A stretch of 64,000 nucleotides of DNA from Streptoverticillium olivoreticuli subsp. olivoreticuli (lineage in GTDB: Bacteria; Actinomycetota; Actinomycetes; Streptomycetales; Streptomycetaceae), in NCBI RefSeq assembly GCF_003391135.1, contig NZ_CP031455.1:1364001-1428000 (forward strand), given 5' to 3'. Made by a program: the position numbers and the translations under genes. The first letter of the stretch is position 1. Each line of letters opens with the position of its first letter. Positions 53,976 through 60,703 of this stretch are shown piece by piece. The notes under the pieces were generated by a model. It was given only the letters and a program-made list of their open reading frames with translations, was not told the DNA's origin and did no database searches.

Positions 53976-54652
53976 TCGAGATCGAGGGTGTGAGCCAGTG
54001 GTTCGGCGAGCGCCACGTGCTGCGGGACGTCGGCCTGACGCTCACCGAGGACCGGATCGGCGTCATCGGGTCCAACGGCTCGGGCAAGAGCACGTTCGCG
54101 CGGCTGCTGAACGGTCTGCTGGTGCCCTCGAAGGGCCGGGTCGCCGTGGACGGGCTGGACACGGGCCGCAAGGGCAGGGAGGTCCGGCGCCGGGTCGGCT
54201 TCGTCTTCCAGGACCCGGACATCCAGATCGTGATGCCCACGGTCGCCGAGGATCTCGCGTTCGGGCTGAAGCGCCACGGGCTGAGCAAGGCGGAGATCGC
54301 CCTGCGGGTGACCGAGGTGCTGGCGGAGTACGGGCTGAGCGAGTTCCGTGACCATCCGGCGCATCTGCTGAGCGGTGGTCAGAAGCAGCTGCTGGCGATC
54401 GCCGCGGTGCTGGTGACGGGCCCGCGGTACGTGGTGTTCGACGAGCCGACCACGCTGCTGGACCTGCGGAACAGGCGCAGGGTCGGCAAGCTCGTGCGGG
54501 AGCTTGAGCAGAAGGTCGTGGTGGTCTCGCACGACCTGGAGCTGCTGGCGGGGTTCGAGCGGGTGATCGTGTTCGACGGGGGCCGGGTGGTCGCGGACGG
54601 CCCTGCCGAGGAGAGCGTCGCCGCGTACGTGGCCATGCATCCGCCGCTGTAG
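53972..54652 (+). CDS. bioM: ECF transporter ATPase BioM
   Basis: This is a 226-residue ABC ATPase of the CbiO/EcfA group. Walker A is [18 protein letters not shown], the Q-loop [20 protein letters not shown] has the FQDPD pattern typical of ECF ATPases, the signature is [16 protein letters not shown], Walker B is [12 protein letters not shown] and the switch is SHDLEL. It energises biotin uptake with BioN and BioY. A strong hairpin follows 17 bp after the stop. Confidence 0.88.
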   Translation: MIEIEGVSQWFGERHVLRDVGLTLTEDRIGVIGSNGSGKSTFARLLNGLLVPSKGRVAVDGLDTGRKGREVRRRVGFVFQDPDIQIVMPTVAEDLAFGLKRHGLSKAEIALRVTEVLAEYGLSEFRDHPAHLLSGGQKQLLAIAAVLVTGPRYVVFDEPTTLLDLRNRRRVGKLVRELEQKVVVVSHDLELLAGFERVIVFDGGRVVADGPAEESVAAYVAMHPPL

Positions 54653-54668
54653 GCGTCCGCGCGCGCAG

Positions 54669-54707
54669 GAGCCGTCGCCGGCGGGCGGCACCCGCCGACG
54701 ACGGCTC
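54669..54707. terminator. Bidirectional terminator between bioM and the streptavidin gene
   Basis: GAGCCGTCG (54669-54677) pairs with CGACGGCTC (54699-54707) and CGGCGGG (54679-54685) with CCCGCCG (54691-54697), with one mismatch between the two blocks and a 5-base loop. The 16-bp stem lies between two convergent stops. Confidence 0.8.
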
Positions 54708-54725
54708 GGGACGCCGGCCGTACGG

Positions 54726-55289
54726 TCAGCTGCCGGACCGGTTGCGCGCGAGGGCGAAGGGGTCGGTGGAGCCGCCGCCCAGCTTCCCGGCCCGGTCGAT
54801 CTCGGCGGCCGAGGGCTTGGCGCGGCCGAACAGGTCGTGGCCGACCAGGGTGGACTGCCACTCATTGGCCTCGGTGGTGCCGGAGGTCAGCAGCCACTGC
54901 GTGGTGATCCGCGCCTTGTCACCGCCGAAGAACTGACCGCTCCAGGTCGTGGCCGAGTGCGCGTCGCGGTATTCGTTGCGCCAGCCGACCGTCCAGCCGA
55001 GGGCGGTGCCGCTGCCGTCGGTGGGGGCGGTGTCGTAACGGCCGGTGAGCACATAGCGGTTCTGGGCGTTGCCCACGGCCGATTCGTAGGTGCCGGTGAG
55101 CCCGCCGTCCTCGGTAGCGGTGACGATCAGGGTCGAACCCAGCTGGTTGTACCAGGTGCCGGTGATGCCCGCGATGTGCCTCTGCGGGGCGGTGGCCTTG
55201 CGGGAGTCCGCGGTGGCGCTCGCGGACACGGTGGCGGTGGCGAGCAAGAGGGCGAATACTGCGAAGAGGATCTTTCTCGTACGAGACAC
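54726..55289 (-). CDS. Streptavidin homologue, secreted biotin-binding protein
   Basis: This 187-residue secreted avidin-family protein is very close to classical streptavidin. A signal peptide ([20 protein letters not shown], cut near ASATADS) precedes an eight-strand barrel. Residues matching the streptavidin biotin contacts are all present: N, L and S in YNQLGST, Y, S and V in [10 protein letters not shown] in VGWRNEY, S, T and W in [10 protein letters not shown] in TTQWLL, W in EANEWQST and D in VGHDLF. The RYD cell-adhesion-like triplet is kept in GRYDTAP, and the loop after it is one residue shorter. The GTG has AAGGAG seven bases upstream. It is convergent with a BioN-BioY-BioM transporter. 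Secreted streptavidin starves competitors of biotin. Confidence 0.95.
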   Translation of the reverse strand: MSRTRKILFAVFALLLATATVSASATADSRKATAPQRHIAGITGTWYNQLGSTLIVTATEDGGLTGTYESAVGNAQNRYVLTGRYDTAPTDGSGTALGWTVGWRNEYRDAHSATTWSGQFFGGDKARITTQWLLTSGTTEANEWQSTLVGHDLFGRAKPSAAEIDRAGKLGGGSTDPFALARNRSGS

Positions 55290-55336
55290 GAACACACTCC
55301 TTGTCGACGGTCGTCGAGCCCGGAAGCGGGTCCGGA

Positions 55337-55359
55337 AGGCGCACCTGTCGCGTGCGCCT
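55337..55359 (-). promoter_or_regulatory. Hairpin before the streptavidin gene
   Basis: AGGCGCAC (55337-55344) pairs perfectly with GTGCGCCT (55352-55359) across a 7-base loop, 48 bp before the streptavidin start and about 80 bp after the lipoprotein stop. It may end the lipoprotein transcript or lie in the streptavidin leader. Confidence 0.4.
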
Positions 55360-55439
55360 CCCCCCAATTCCGGTGAAGAGTACCGGTGTTCCGTGCGCGT
55401 GTCCGCCCTCAGCGGCCCCGCTCGCGGTCCCGTGCCTCG

Positions 55440-55901
55440 TCAGCCGCCGAGTTTTTTCGGTGACGGGAGCGCGGCCGGGTCGCCGGTCCTGGTGAAGGTG
55501 TCCGCCTTCCCCGCGCCCCAGGAGACGACGAGGGTCTTGCCGTCCGCGCGCTCGACCGTGCCCGCGGTGCGCTCGGTGTTGCCGTCCGCGCATTTCAGCG
55601 CGATCTTCACCGGATCGGCCTTCTCGTCGATGGTGCCGGTGCAGGCGCGCTTGCCGCCGTTGGCGTAGACGACGGCCTTGCCCTGGTAGACGGACATGCC
55701 GATCACACCGTCCGCGGAATGGGCTCCGTAGACACCGTCGAGGTGCCCGCCCTTGGCGGCCGGGGCGTCGCTCGGCAGGCCGGGCGCGGCGCTCGTCGAC
55801 GGCTTGTCGTCGGCCTTCTTGTTGTCGCCGCTGCTCCCGCAGCCGGATATCAGCACAGTGGCGACCAGCGCCACCCCCGCGTACTGCGCTGCTCTGCGCA
55901 C
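55440..55901 (-). CDS. Small lipoprotein of unknown function
   Basis: This is a 153-residue protein with a signal peptide and a clear lipobox, LISGC, at about residue 20, followed by a Ser/Lys/Asp-rich linker. The globular part has CTGTIDEKADPVKIALKCAD with two cysteines that could form a disulfide. I do not recognise the family; similar short lipoproteins are common in Streptomyces. GAGGGAGGG lies seven bases before the GTG. Confidence 0.7.
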   Translation of the reverse strand: MRRAAQYAGVALVATVLISGCGSSGDNKKADDKPSTSAAPGLPSDAPAAKGGHLDGVYGAHSADGVIGMSVYQGKAVVYANGGKRACTGTIDEKADPVKIALKCADGNTERTAGTVERADGKTLVVSWGAGKADTFTRTGDPAALPSPKKLGG

Positions 55902-56027
55902 GTGTTGTCCCTCCCTCGTGGGGCCCCGGGCGGGGCCTGATCCACAAGCTAACAGCCGTACAGGCGGAACCGGAGGGTCCCGTCCTTCTGTGACCGGCAT
56001 GGGACACGGGCACAGCTGTTCCCTCAT

Positions 56028-56048
56028 TCCGGACCCGGGATGTCCGGA
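56028..56048 (-). terminator. Hairpin after the HemD-wHTH gene
   Basis: TCCGGAC (56028-56034) pairs perfectly with GTCCGGA (56042-56048) across 7 bases, directly after the stop of the HemD-wHTH gene on the minus strand. The remainder of 55902-56027 shows nothing notable beyond the promoter of the lipoprotein gene. Confidence 0.5.
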
Positions 56049-57173
56049 TTATCGACCCGCCAGCCGGTATCCCCGTTTCGGCACCGTCCGCACCAGATGA
56101 GCATGCGGGCCAAGCGCCTTGCGGAGGCGGGCCACGGACATCTCCACCGCGTGTTCGTCGGCGCGGCCGCCGGGCCAGGCGCGGCGCAGGAGTTCGCCGC
56201 GGCTGAGGACGTGGCCGGGGCGTTCGGCGAGCGCGCGCAGCACGGCGGCCGGGAGGGGCGGCAGCCAGAGGGGGTCCCCGGCGCCGAGCAGGGCGTTGCC
56301 CTGGAGCACGAGCAGGCCGGACGGGCCGGTGATGTGGTGGCGTCCGCGTTGCTGCAGGAGGTCGGTGAGGGTGCGTACGAGGGCGCCGAGCCGCCCGCGC
56401 TCCGGCCAGTGGGCCGGGGCTCCGGCCGCGCGCAGCGGGTGGGCGCAGAGCTCGCCGACGCAGACGGCGGCGACGTCCGTGCGGAGCGCCGTGAGCAGCT
56501 CCTCCCGGCGGCCCGCGGCGGCCGCGGCCTCCAGGAGGGCGACGGCGGCCGGCGCGCTGGTGAAGGTCAGGGCGTGGAGGTCGCGGCGGGCCGCCGCGTC
56601 CACGAGGCGGCGCACGGCCTCCGGGTCCTCGGGCGGACCCCAGCGGTAGACCGGCACCTCGATGACGTCGGCGCCGCGTTCGCGCAGGGCGGCGGTGAAT
56701 CCGTCCAGGGGCGCGCCGTGTTCCTGGACCGCGACGCGCCGCCCGCGGAGGTCGTGGGAGAGCAGCCAGGCGAGCAGCTCGCGATTGGCCTCGGTCGGCG
56801 GGGAGAACACCTCGTCGAGACCGCTGGCCCGGACGGCCCCGATGGCCTTGGGCCCGCGGCTGACCACCGTGGCCGCCCGGCAGGCGCGGACGAGCGCGGC
56901 GCCCTGCCCCCAGCCTTCGGCGGCGCTCATCCAGCCGCGCCAGCCGACGCCCGTGGTGGCGACGACGTAGTCCAGGGGCGCGGCGAGGCAGCGTTCGGTG
57001 GCGCGGCGCAGGGCGGTGTCGTCGCTCAGGGGCACGATGCTCAGGGTGGGGGCCTCGACGGCGCGGGCGCCCCGTCGGAGCAGCAGTGCGGTGAGTTCCT
57101 CGCGGCGGCGCGCCGCGGTCACGCCGATGGTGAAGCCCGTGAGCGGCCCCGTCGCGGTGCTGGTTGTGCCCAT
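56049..57173 (-). CDS. HemD-like domain fused to an OmpR-type DNA-binding domain
   Basis: In this 374-residue protein residues 10-260 look like uroporphyrinogen-III synthase (VEAPTLSIVPL, VVATTGVGWRGW, VAVQEHGAPLDGF, HALTFTSAPAAVALL). Residues 285-372 form an OmpR/PhoB winged helix (LSRGELLRRAWPGG, VEMSVARLRKALG, VRTVPKRGYRL). Such fusions are known in actinobacteria, where they neighbour nitrite-assimilation genes. Siroheme, the cofactor of nitrite reductase, is made from uroporphyrinogen III, so the HemD part may be an enzyme, a sensor or both. It is divergent from the nitrate reductase gene and probably regulates it. Confidence 0.85.
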   Translation of the reverse strand: MGTTSTATGPLTGFTIGVTAARRREELTALLLRRGARAVEAPTLSIVPLSDDTALRRATERCLAAPLDYVVATTGVGWRGWMSAAEGWGQGAALVRACRAATVVSRGPKAIGAVRASGLDEVFSPPTEANRELLAWLLSHDLRGRRVAVQEHGAPLDGFTAALRERGADVIEVPVYRWGPPEDPEAVRRLVDAAARRDLHALTFTSAPAAVALLEAAAAAGRREELLTALRTDVAAVCVGELCAHPLRAAGAPAHWPERGRLGALVRTLTDLLQQRGRHHITGPSGLLVLQGNALLGAGDPLWLPPLPAAVLRALAERPGHVLSRGELLRRAWPGGRADEHAVEMSVARLRKALGPHAHLVRTVPKRGYRLAGR

Positions 57174-57212
57174 GGGGGCAGGTTCTCGCCGTGGTGTTTC
57201 GGCCGGGTTGCG

Positions 57213-57286
57213 GCGCTGTCATGCCGATGAGCCGTACGGGGCCGCCTTGTTACATGCGCGCGCCGTGGGCATCACCGCGCTGTCAT
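57213..57286. promoter_or_regulatory. 12-bp direct repeats in the nitrate operon control region
   Basis: GCGCTGTCATGC occurs at 57213-57224 and again, identically, at 57275-57286, 62 bp apart, in the 191-bp gap between the HemD-wHTH gene and the nitrate reductase gene. OmpR-type proteins usually bind direct repeats, so these are candidate sites for the neighbouring regulator. I saw no convincing GlnR box. Confidence 0.45.
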
Positions 57287-57364
57287 GCGGTGGTGAGGGC
57301 TTCGTACCGTGGCCGCAACACCGGTGATGTGGGGGCGTAACGGGCGAAGGGAACACTCCCTTGC

Positions 57365-59473
57365 ATGACGACGACCGACACCCACTGCCCGTACTGCGCC
57401 TTGCAGTGCGGCATGGGGCTGCGCACCGTGGCTCCCGGGGGCGTGCCCGGCGCGCCTGCGGTGGAGGTCGTGGAGCGCCCCGGCTTCCCCGTCAACCGCG
57501 GGGCGCTGTGCGGCAAGGGGCAGAACGCGGCAGCCGTGCTGGCGGGTGCCGCACGGCTGTCGGCTCCGCTCCTGCGGGATCCGCGCACGGGCACGCTGGA
57601 GGAGGCGTCCTGGGAGCGGGCCCTGGACCGGGTGGCGGCCGGGCTGGGCGACGTCGCGGCACGGCACGGCCGGGAGGCCGTGGGGGTCTTCGGCGGGGGC
57701 GGGCTGACCAACGAGAAGGCGTATCTGCTGGGCAAGTTCGCGCGGGTGGTGCTGCGCACCCCGCACATCGACTACAACGGCCGGTTCTGCATGTCGTCGG
57801 CCGCGGCCGCGAACCGTGCGGCCTTCGGTGTGGACCGCGGGCTGCCGTTCCCGCTGGAGGACATCGCCACGGCGGGCTGCGTCATCCTGGCGGGCGGCAA
57901 CCCGGCGGAGACGATGCCGCCCGCACTGCGCTACTTCACCGGGATGCGGGAGAACGGCGGCCGGCTGATCGTCGTCGATCCCCGCCGTACGCGCACGGCC
58001 CGGCACGCCGACCTCCATCTCGCCCCGGCGCCGGGTACGGATCTGGCGCTGGCGTCGGGGCTGTTGCACCTGGTCATCGCGGACGGGCTGCTGGACCGGG
58101 AGTTCATCGCGGACCGTACGACGGGCTTCGAGGAGGCACGGGCGGCGGCCATGGCGCACTGGCCCGAGCGGGTCGAGGAGCTCACGGGGGTGCCGGTGCC
58201 GCGGTTGCGGGAGGCGGCGCACCTGTTCGCGGAGGCGGAGACGGGGATGGTGCTCACCGCCCGGGGCTCGGAGCAGCACAGCAAGGGCACCGACACCGTC
58301 CGGGCCTGGATCAACCTCTGTCTGGCGACGGGCAAGGCGGGCCGCCCCGGCAGTGGCTTCGGCTGTCTGACGGGCCAGGGCAACGGCCAGGGCGGCCGTG
58401 AGCACGGCCAGAAGTCCGACCAGCTGCCCGGCTACCGCTCCTTGACGGATCCGCGGGCCCGCGCGCACGTGGCCGGTGTCTGGGGGGTGGACCCCGACGC
58501 CCTGCCCGGTCCCGGGGTGCCGGGTTATGAGCTGCTGGAGCGGGCGGGCACCGCGGGCGGCGTACGGGCACTGCTGGTCATGGGTTCCAATCCGGTGGTG
58601 TCCGCCCCGCACGCCTCTCATGTCACGGACCGGCTGCGGTCGTTGGACCTCCTGGTCGTCAGCGATGTCGTGCTGTCGGAGACCGCGGCGCTGGCGGACG
58701 TGGTGCTGCCGTCGGCCCAGTGGGCGGAGGAGACGGGCACGATGACCAGCCTGGAGGGGCGGGTGATCCTGCGCCGGGCCGCGGTCGCGCCTCCCGAGGG
58801 GGTGCGCAGCGATCTGTACGTCCTCAAGGAGCTGGCCGCGCGGCTGGGCGTCGGCCGGGGGTTCCCCGACGAGCCGGAGGAGGTGTTCGAGGAGCTGCGG
58901 CGGGCCTCGGCGGGCGGCGTCGCGGATTACGCGGGTATCAGCTACGCCCGGATCGGGGCCGAGGACGGGGTGTTCTGGCCGTGTCCCGACGCGGCGCACC
59001 CGGGCACGCCGCGGCTGTTCCTCGACCGGTTCGGGACGCCGGACGGCCGGGCGCGGTTCGCCGGCGTCGTCCACCGGCCGCCCGCCGAGGAGACCGACGC
59101 CCGCTTCCCGCTGTACCTCACGACGGGCCGGGTGGGTTCGCAGTACCAGAGCGGCGCGCAGACCCGGCGCGTCCCGGCGCTGAACGCGGCCGCGCCCGGC
59201 CCCTTCGTCGAGCTCCATCCGTGGCTCGCGGACCGGCTCGGGGTGGGCGAGGGGCAGTTGGTGGCGGTGACGAGCAGGCGGGGCCGGGCCACGGCGCCCG
59301 CCAGGATCACCGACGCCATCCGGCCCGACACGGTCTTCATGCCCTTCCACTGGCCCGGTCCCGGCCGGGCCAACACGCTGACCAATCCCGCGCTGGACCC
59401 GGAGTCGAGGATGCCGGAGTTCAAGGTGTGCGCGGTGCGGGTGGAGCGCGCCGCCGAGGAGGCTCCGTCATGA
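57365..59473 (+). CDS. nasA: Assimilatory nitrate reductase catalytic subunit
   Basis: This 702-residue molybdopterin oxidoreductase reduces nitrate to nitrite in the cytoplasm. The N-terminal [4Fe-4S] site is CPYCALQC with the fourth cysteine in ALCGKGQN. The candidate molybdenum-ligand cysteine is in YNGRFCMSSAAAANRAAFG. The molybdopterin-binding blocks include GGNPAETMPP, TARGSEQHSKGTDTV and GMVL, and the C-terminal dinucleotide-binding domain has TTGRVGSQYQSGAQTRR. GAAGGGA lies 12 bases before the ATG. Its stop overlaps the next gene as ATGA. A formate dehydrogenase is the usual alternative for this fold, but the operon with nirB settles nitrate. Confidence 0.88.
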   Translation: MTTTDTHCPYCALQCGMGLRTVAPGGVPGAPAVEVVERPGFPVNRGALCGKGQNAAAVLAGAARLSAPLLRDPRTGTLEEASWERALDRVAAGLGDVAARHGREAVGVFGGGGLTNEKAYLLGKFARVVLRTPHIDYNGRFCMSSAAAANRAAFGVDRGLPFPLEDIATAGCVILAGGNPAETMPPALRYFTGMRENGGRLIVVDPRRTRTARHADLHLAPAPGTDLALASGLLHLVIADGLLDREFIADRTTGFEEARAAAMAHWPERVEELTGVPVPRLREAAHLFAEAETGMVLTARGSEQHSKGTDTVRAWINLCLATGKAGRPGSGFGCLTGQGNGQGGREHGQKSDQLPGYRSLTDPRARAHVAGVWGVDPDALPGPGVPGYELLERAGTAGGVRALLVMGSNPVVSAPHASHVTDRLRSLDLLVVSDVVLSETAALADVVLPSAQWAEETGTMTSLEGRVILRRAAVAPPEGVRSDLYVLKELAARLGVGRGFPDEPEEVFEELRRASAGGVADYAGISYARIGAEDGVFWPCPDAAHPGTPRLFLDRFGTPDGRARFAGVVHRPPAEETDARFPLYLTTGRVGSQYQSGAQTRRVPALNAAAPGPFVELHPWLADRLGVGEGQLVAVTSRRGRATAPARITDAIRPDTVFMPFHWPGPGRANTLTNPALDPESRMPEFKVCAVRVERAAEEAPS

Positions 59474-60687
59474 CGGCCCGGCGGATCGCGGTGGCCGGCG
59501 CGGGCATGGCCGGGGCTCGTTTCGCGCAGCAGTTGCTGGCCCGTACGTCTCCGGGCGCCGTGGAGCCGACGCTGTACGGGGCCGAGCCGGACGGCCCGTA
59601 CAACCGCACCCTGCTGGCCGAGGTGCTCGCCGGGCGCTACGGCGGTGGTGACGTCATCGGCCTGGCGTGCGGGCCGGACGCCGTGGTCCGTACGGGCGCC
59701 GAGGTCACCGCCGTGGACCCCGCCGCGAGGACGATCGCCCTCGCGGACGGTTCGGCCGCCGGCTACGACGTGCTGGTGCTGGCGACGGGTGCCGAGCCGG
59801 TGCTGCCCGCGGTGCCGGGGCTGTACGGGCCGGACGGCGGCCTGCTCGGCGGGGTGCACACGTTTCGTACGCTGGCCGACTGCCGTCGGTTGACCGAGGA
59901 CGCGGGGCAGGCGAATGGCGCTGTCGTGGTGGGCGGCGGGGTGCTCGGGGTGGGGGTCGCCCGGGCGCTGGCCGCCCGCGGTCTCCCGGTCACGCTCGTC
60001 CACCGGGGTCCGTATCTGATGAACCGTCAATTGGACGGCGGGGCCGCGGGAATGGTGGCCGCGGGGCTCACGGCGCTGGGCGTGGCGGTGCGCACCGCCA
60101 CGCACGTGCGCGCCCTGCGCGGCACGGACCGGGTCACGGCCGTGGAGCTGGAGGGCGGGCCGGCACTGGCGACCGGCCTCGTGGTGTTCACGTGCGGGGT
60201 CCGGCCGCGCACCCGCCTGGCGCGCGCGGCCGGGCTGGCGGTGCGCGAGGGCATCGTCGTCGACGACGGCCTGGCCACCTCCGCCCCCGGGATCCACGCG
60301 ATCGGGGACTGCGCCGAGCACCGCGGCACGGTCCACGGCCGGTCCGGCCCGGCCTGGGCCCAGGCGGACGCGCTGGCGGCCCGGCTGTCCGGCGCCGACC
60401 CGGACGCCCGCTGCCCCGGCAGCCGCCCCCTGACCCGGCTGACCGCCGGGCCCTTGCAGCTCGCCGCCTTCGGCGCCCCCGACGACGGCGCCGCGGACTC
60501 CTTGGACGTGCTCCGCGTCGCCGACGCCACCCGCGGCACGTACAAGAAGCTCGTGCTGCGCGGCGACCGGCTGGTGGGCGCCGTCCTCGTCGGCGATCTC
60601 ACCGCCGTGGGCGGCCTGATCCGTGTGTGGCGGCGCGACGAGCCGCTGACCGCCGACCCCTTGGACCTCATCAGGACCCCGTCATGA
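59470..60687 (+). CDS. FAD/NAD(P)-dependent oxidoreductase of the nitrate operon (NasB-like)
   Basis: This 405-residue flavoprotein has an N-terminal FAD motif GAGMAGARFAQQLL, the block DGPYNRTLLAEVLAGR, an NAD(P) motif VVGGGVLGVGVARAL near residue 155 and the second FAD motif GIHAIGDCAEH. It resembles the N-terminal reductase part of NirB without the iron-sulfur and siroheme parts, so it most likely supplies electrons to the nitrate reductase. It overlaps the nitrate reductase gene by 4 bp and is followed by nirB after 16 bp. Confidence 0.82.
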   Translation: MTARRIAVAGAGMAGARFAQQLLARTSPGAVEPTLYGAEPDGPYNRTLLAEVLAGRYGGGDVIGLACGPDAVVRTGAEVTAVDPAARTIALADGSAAGYDVLVLATGAEPVLPAVPGLYGPDGGLLGGVHTFRTLADCRRLTEDAGQANGAVVVGGGVLGVGVARALAARGLPVTLVHRGPYLMNRQLDGGAAGMVAAGLTALGVAVRTATHVRALRGTDRVTAVELEGGPALATGLVVFTCGVRPRTRLARAAGLAVREGIVVDDGLATSAPGIHAIGDCAEHRGTVHGRSGPAWAQADALAARLSGADPDARCPGSRPLTRLTAGPLQLAAFGAPDDGAADSLDVLRVADATRGTYKKLVLRGDRLVGAVLVGDLTAVGGLIRVWRRDEPLTADPLDLIRTPS

Positions 60688-60703
60688 CCGAAGGAGCCCG
60701 CCC

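Noticed and set aside
57174..57364. A GlnR binding site before the nitrate reductase gene
   Set aside because: I could not find a convincing spaced GTnAC/GAAAC pattern by eye.
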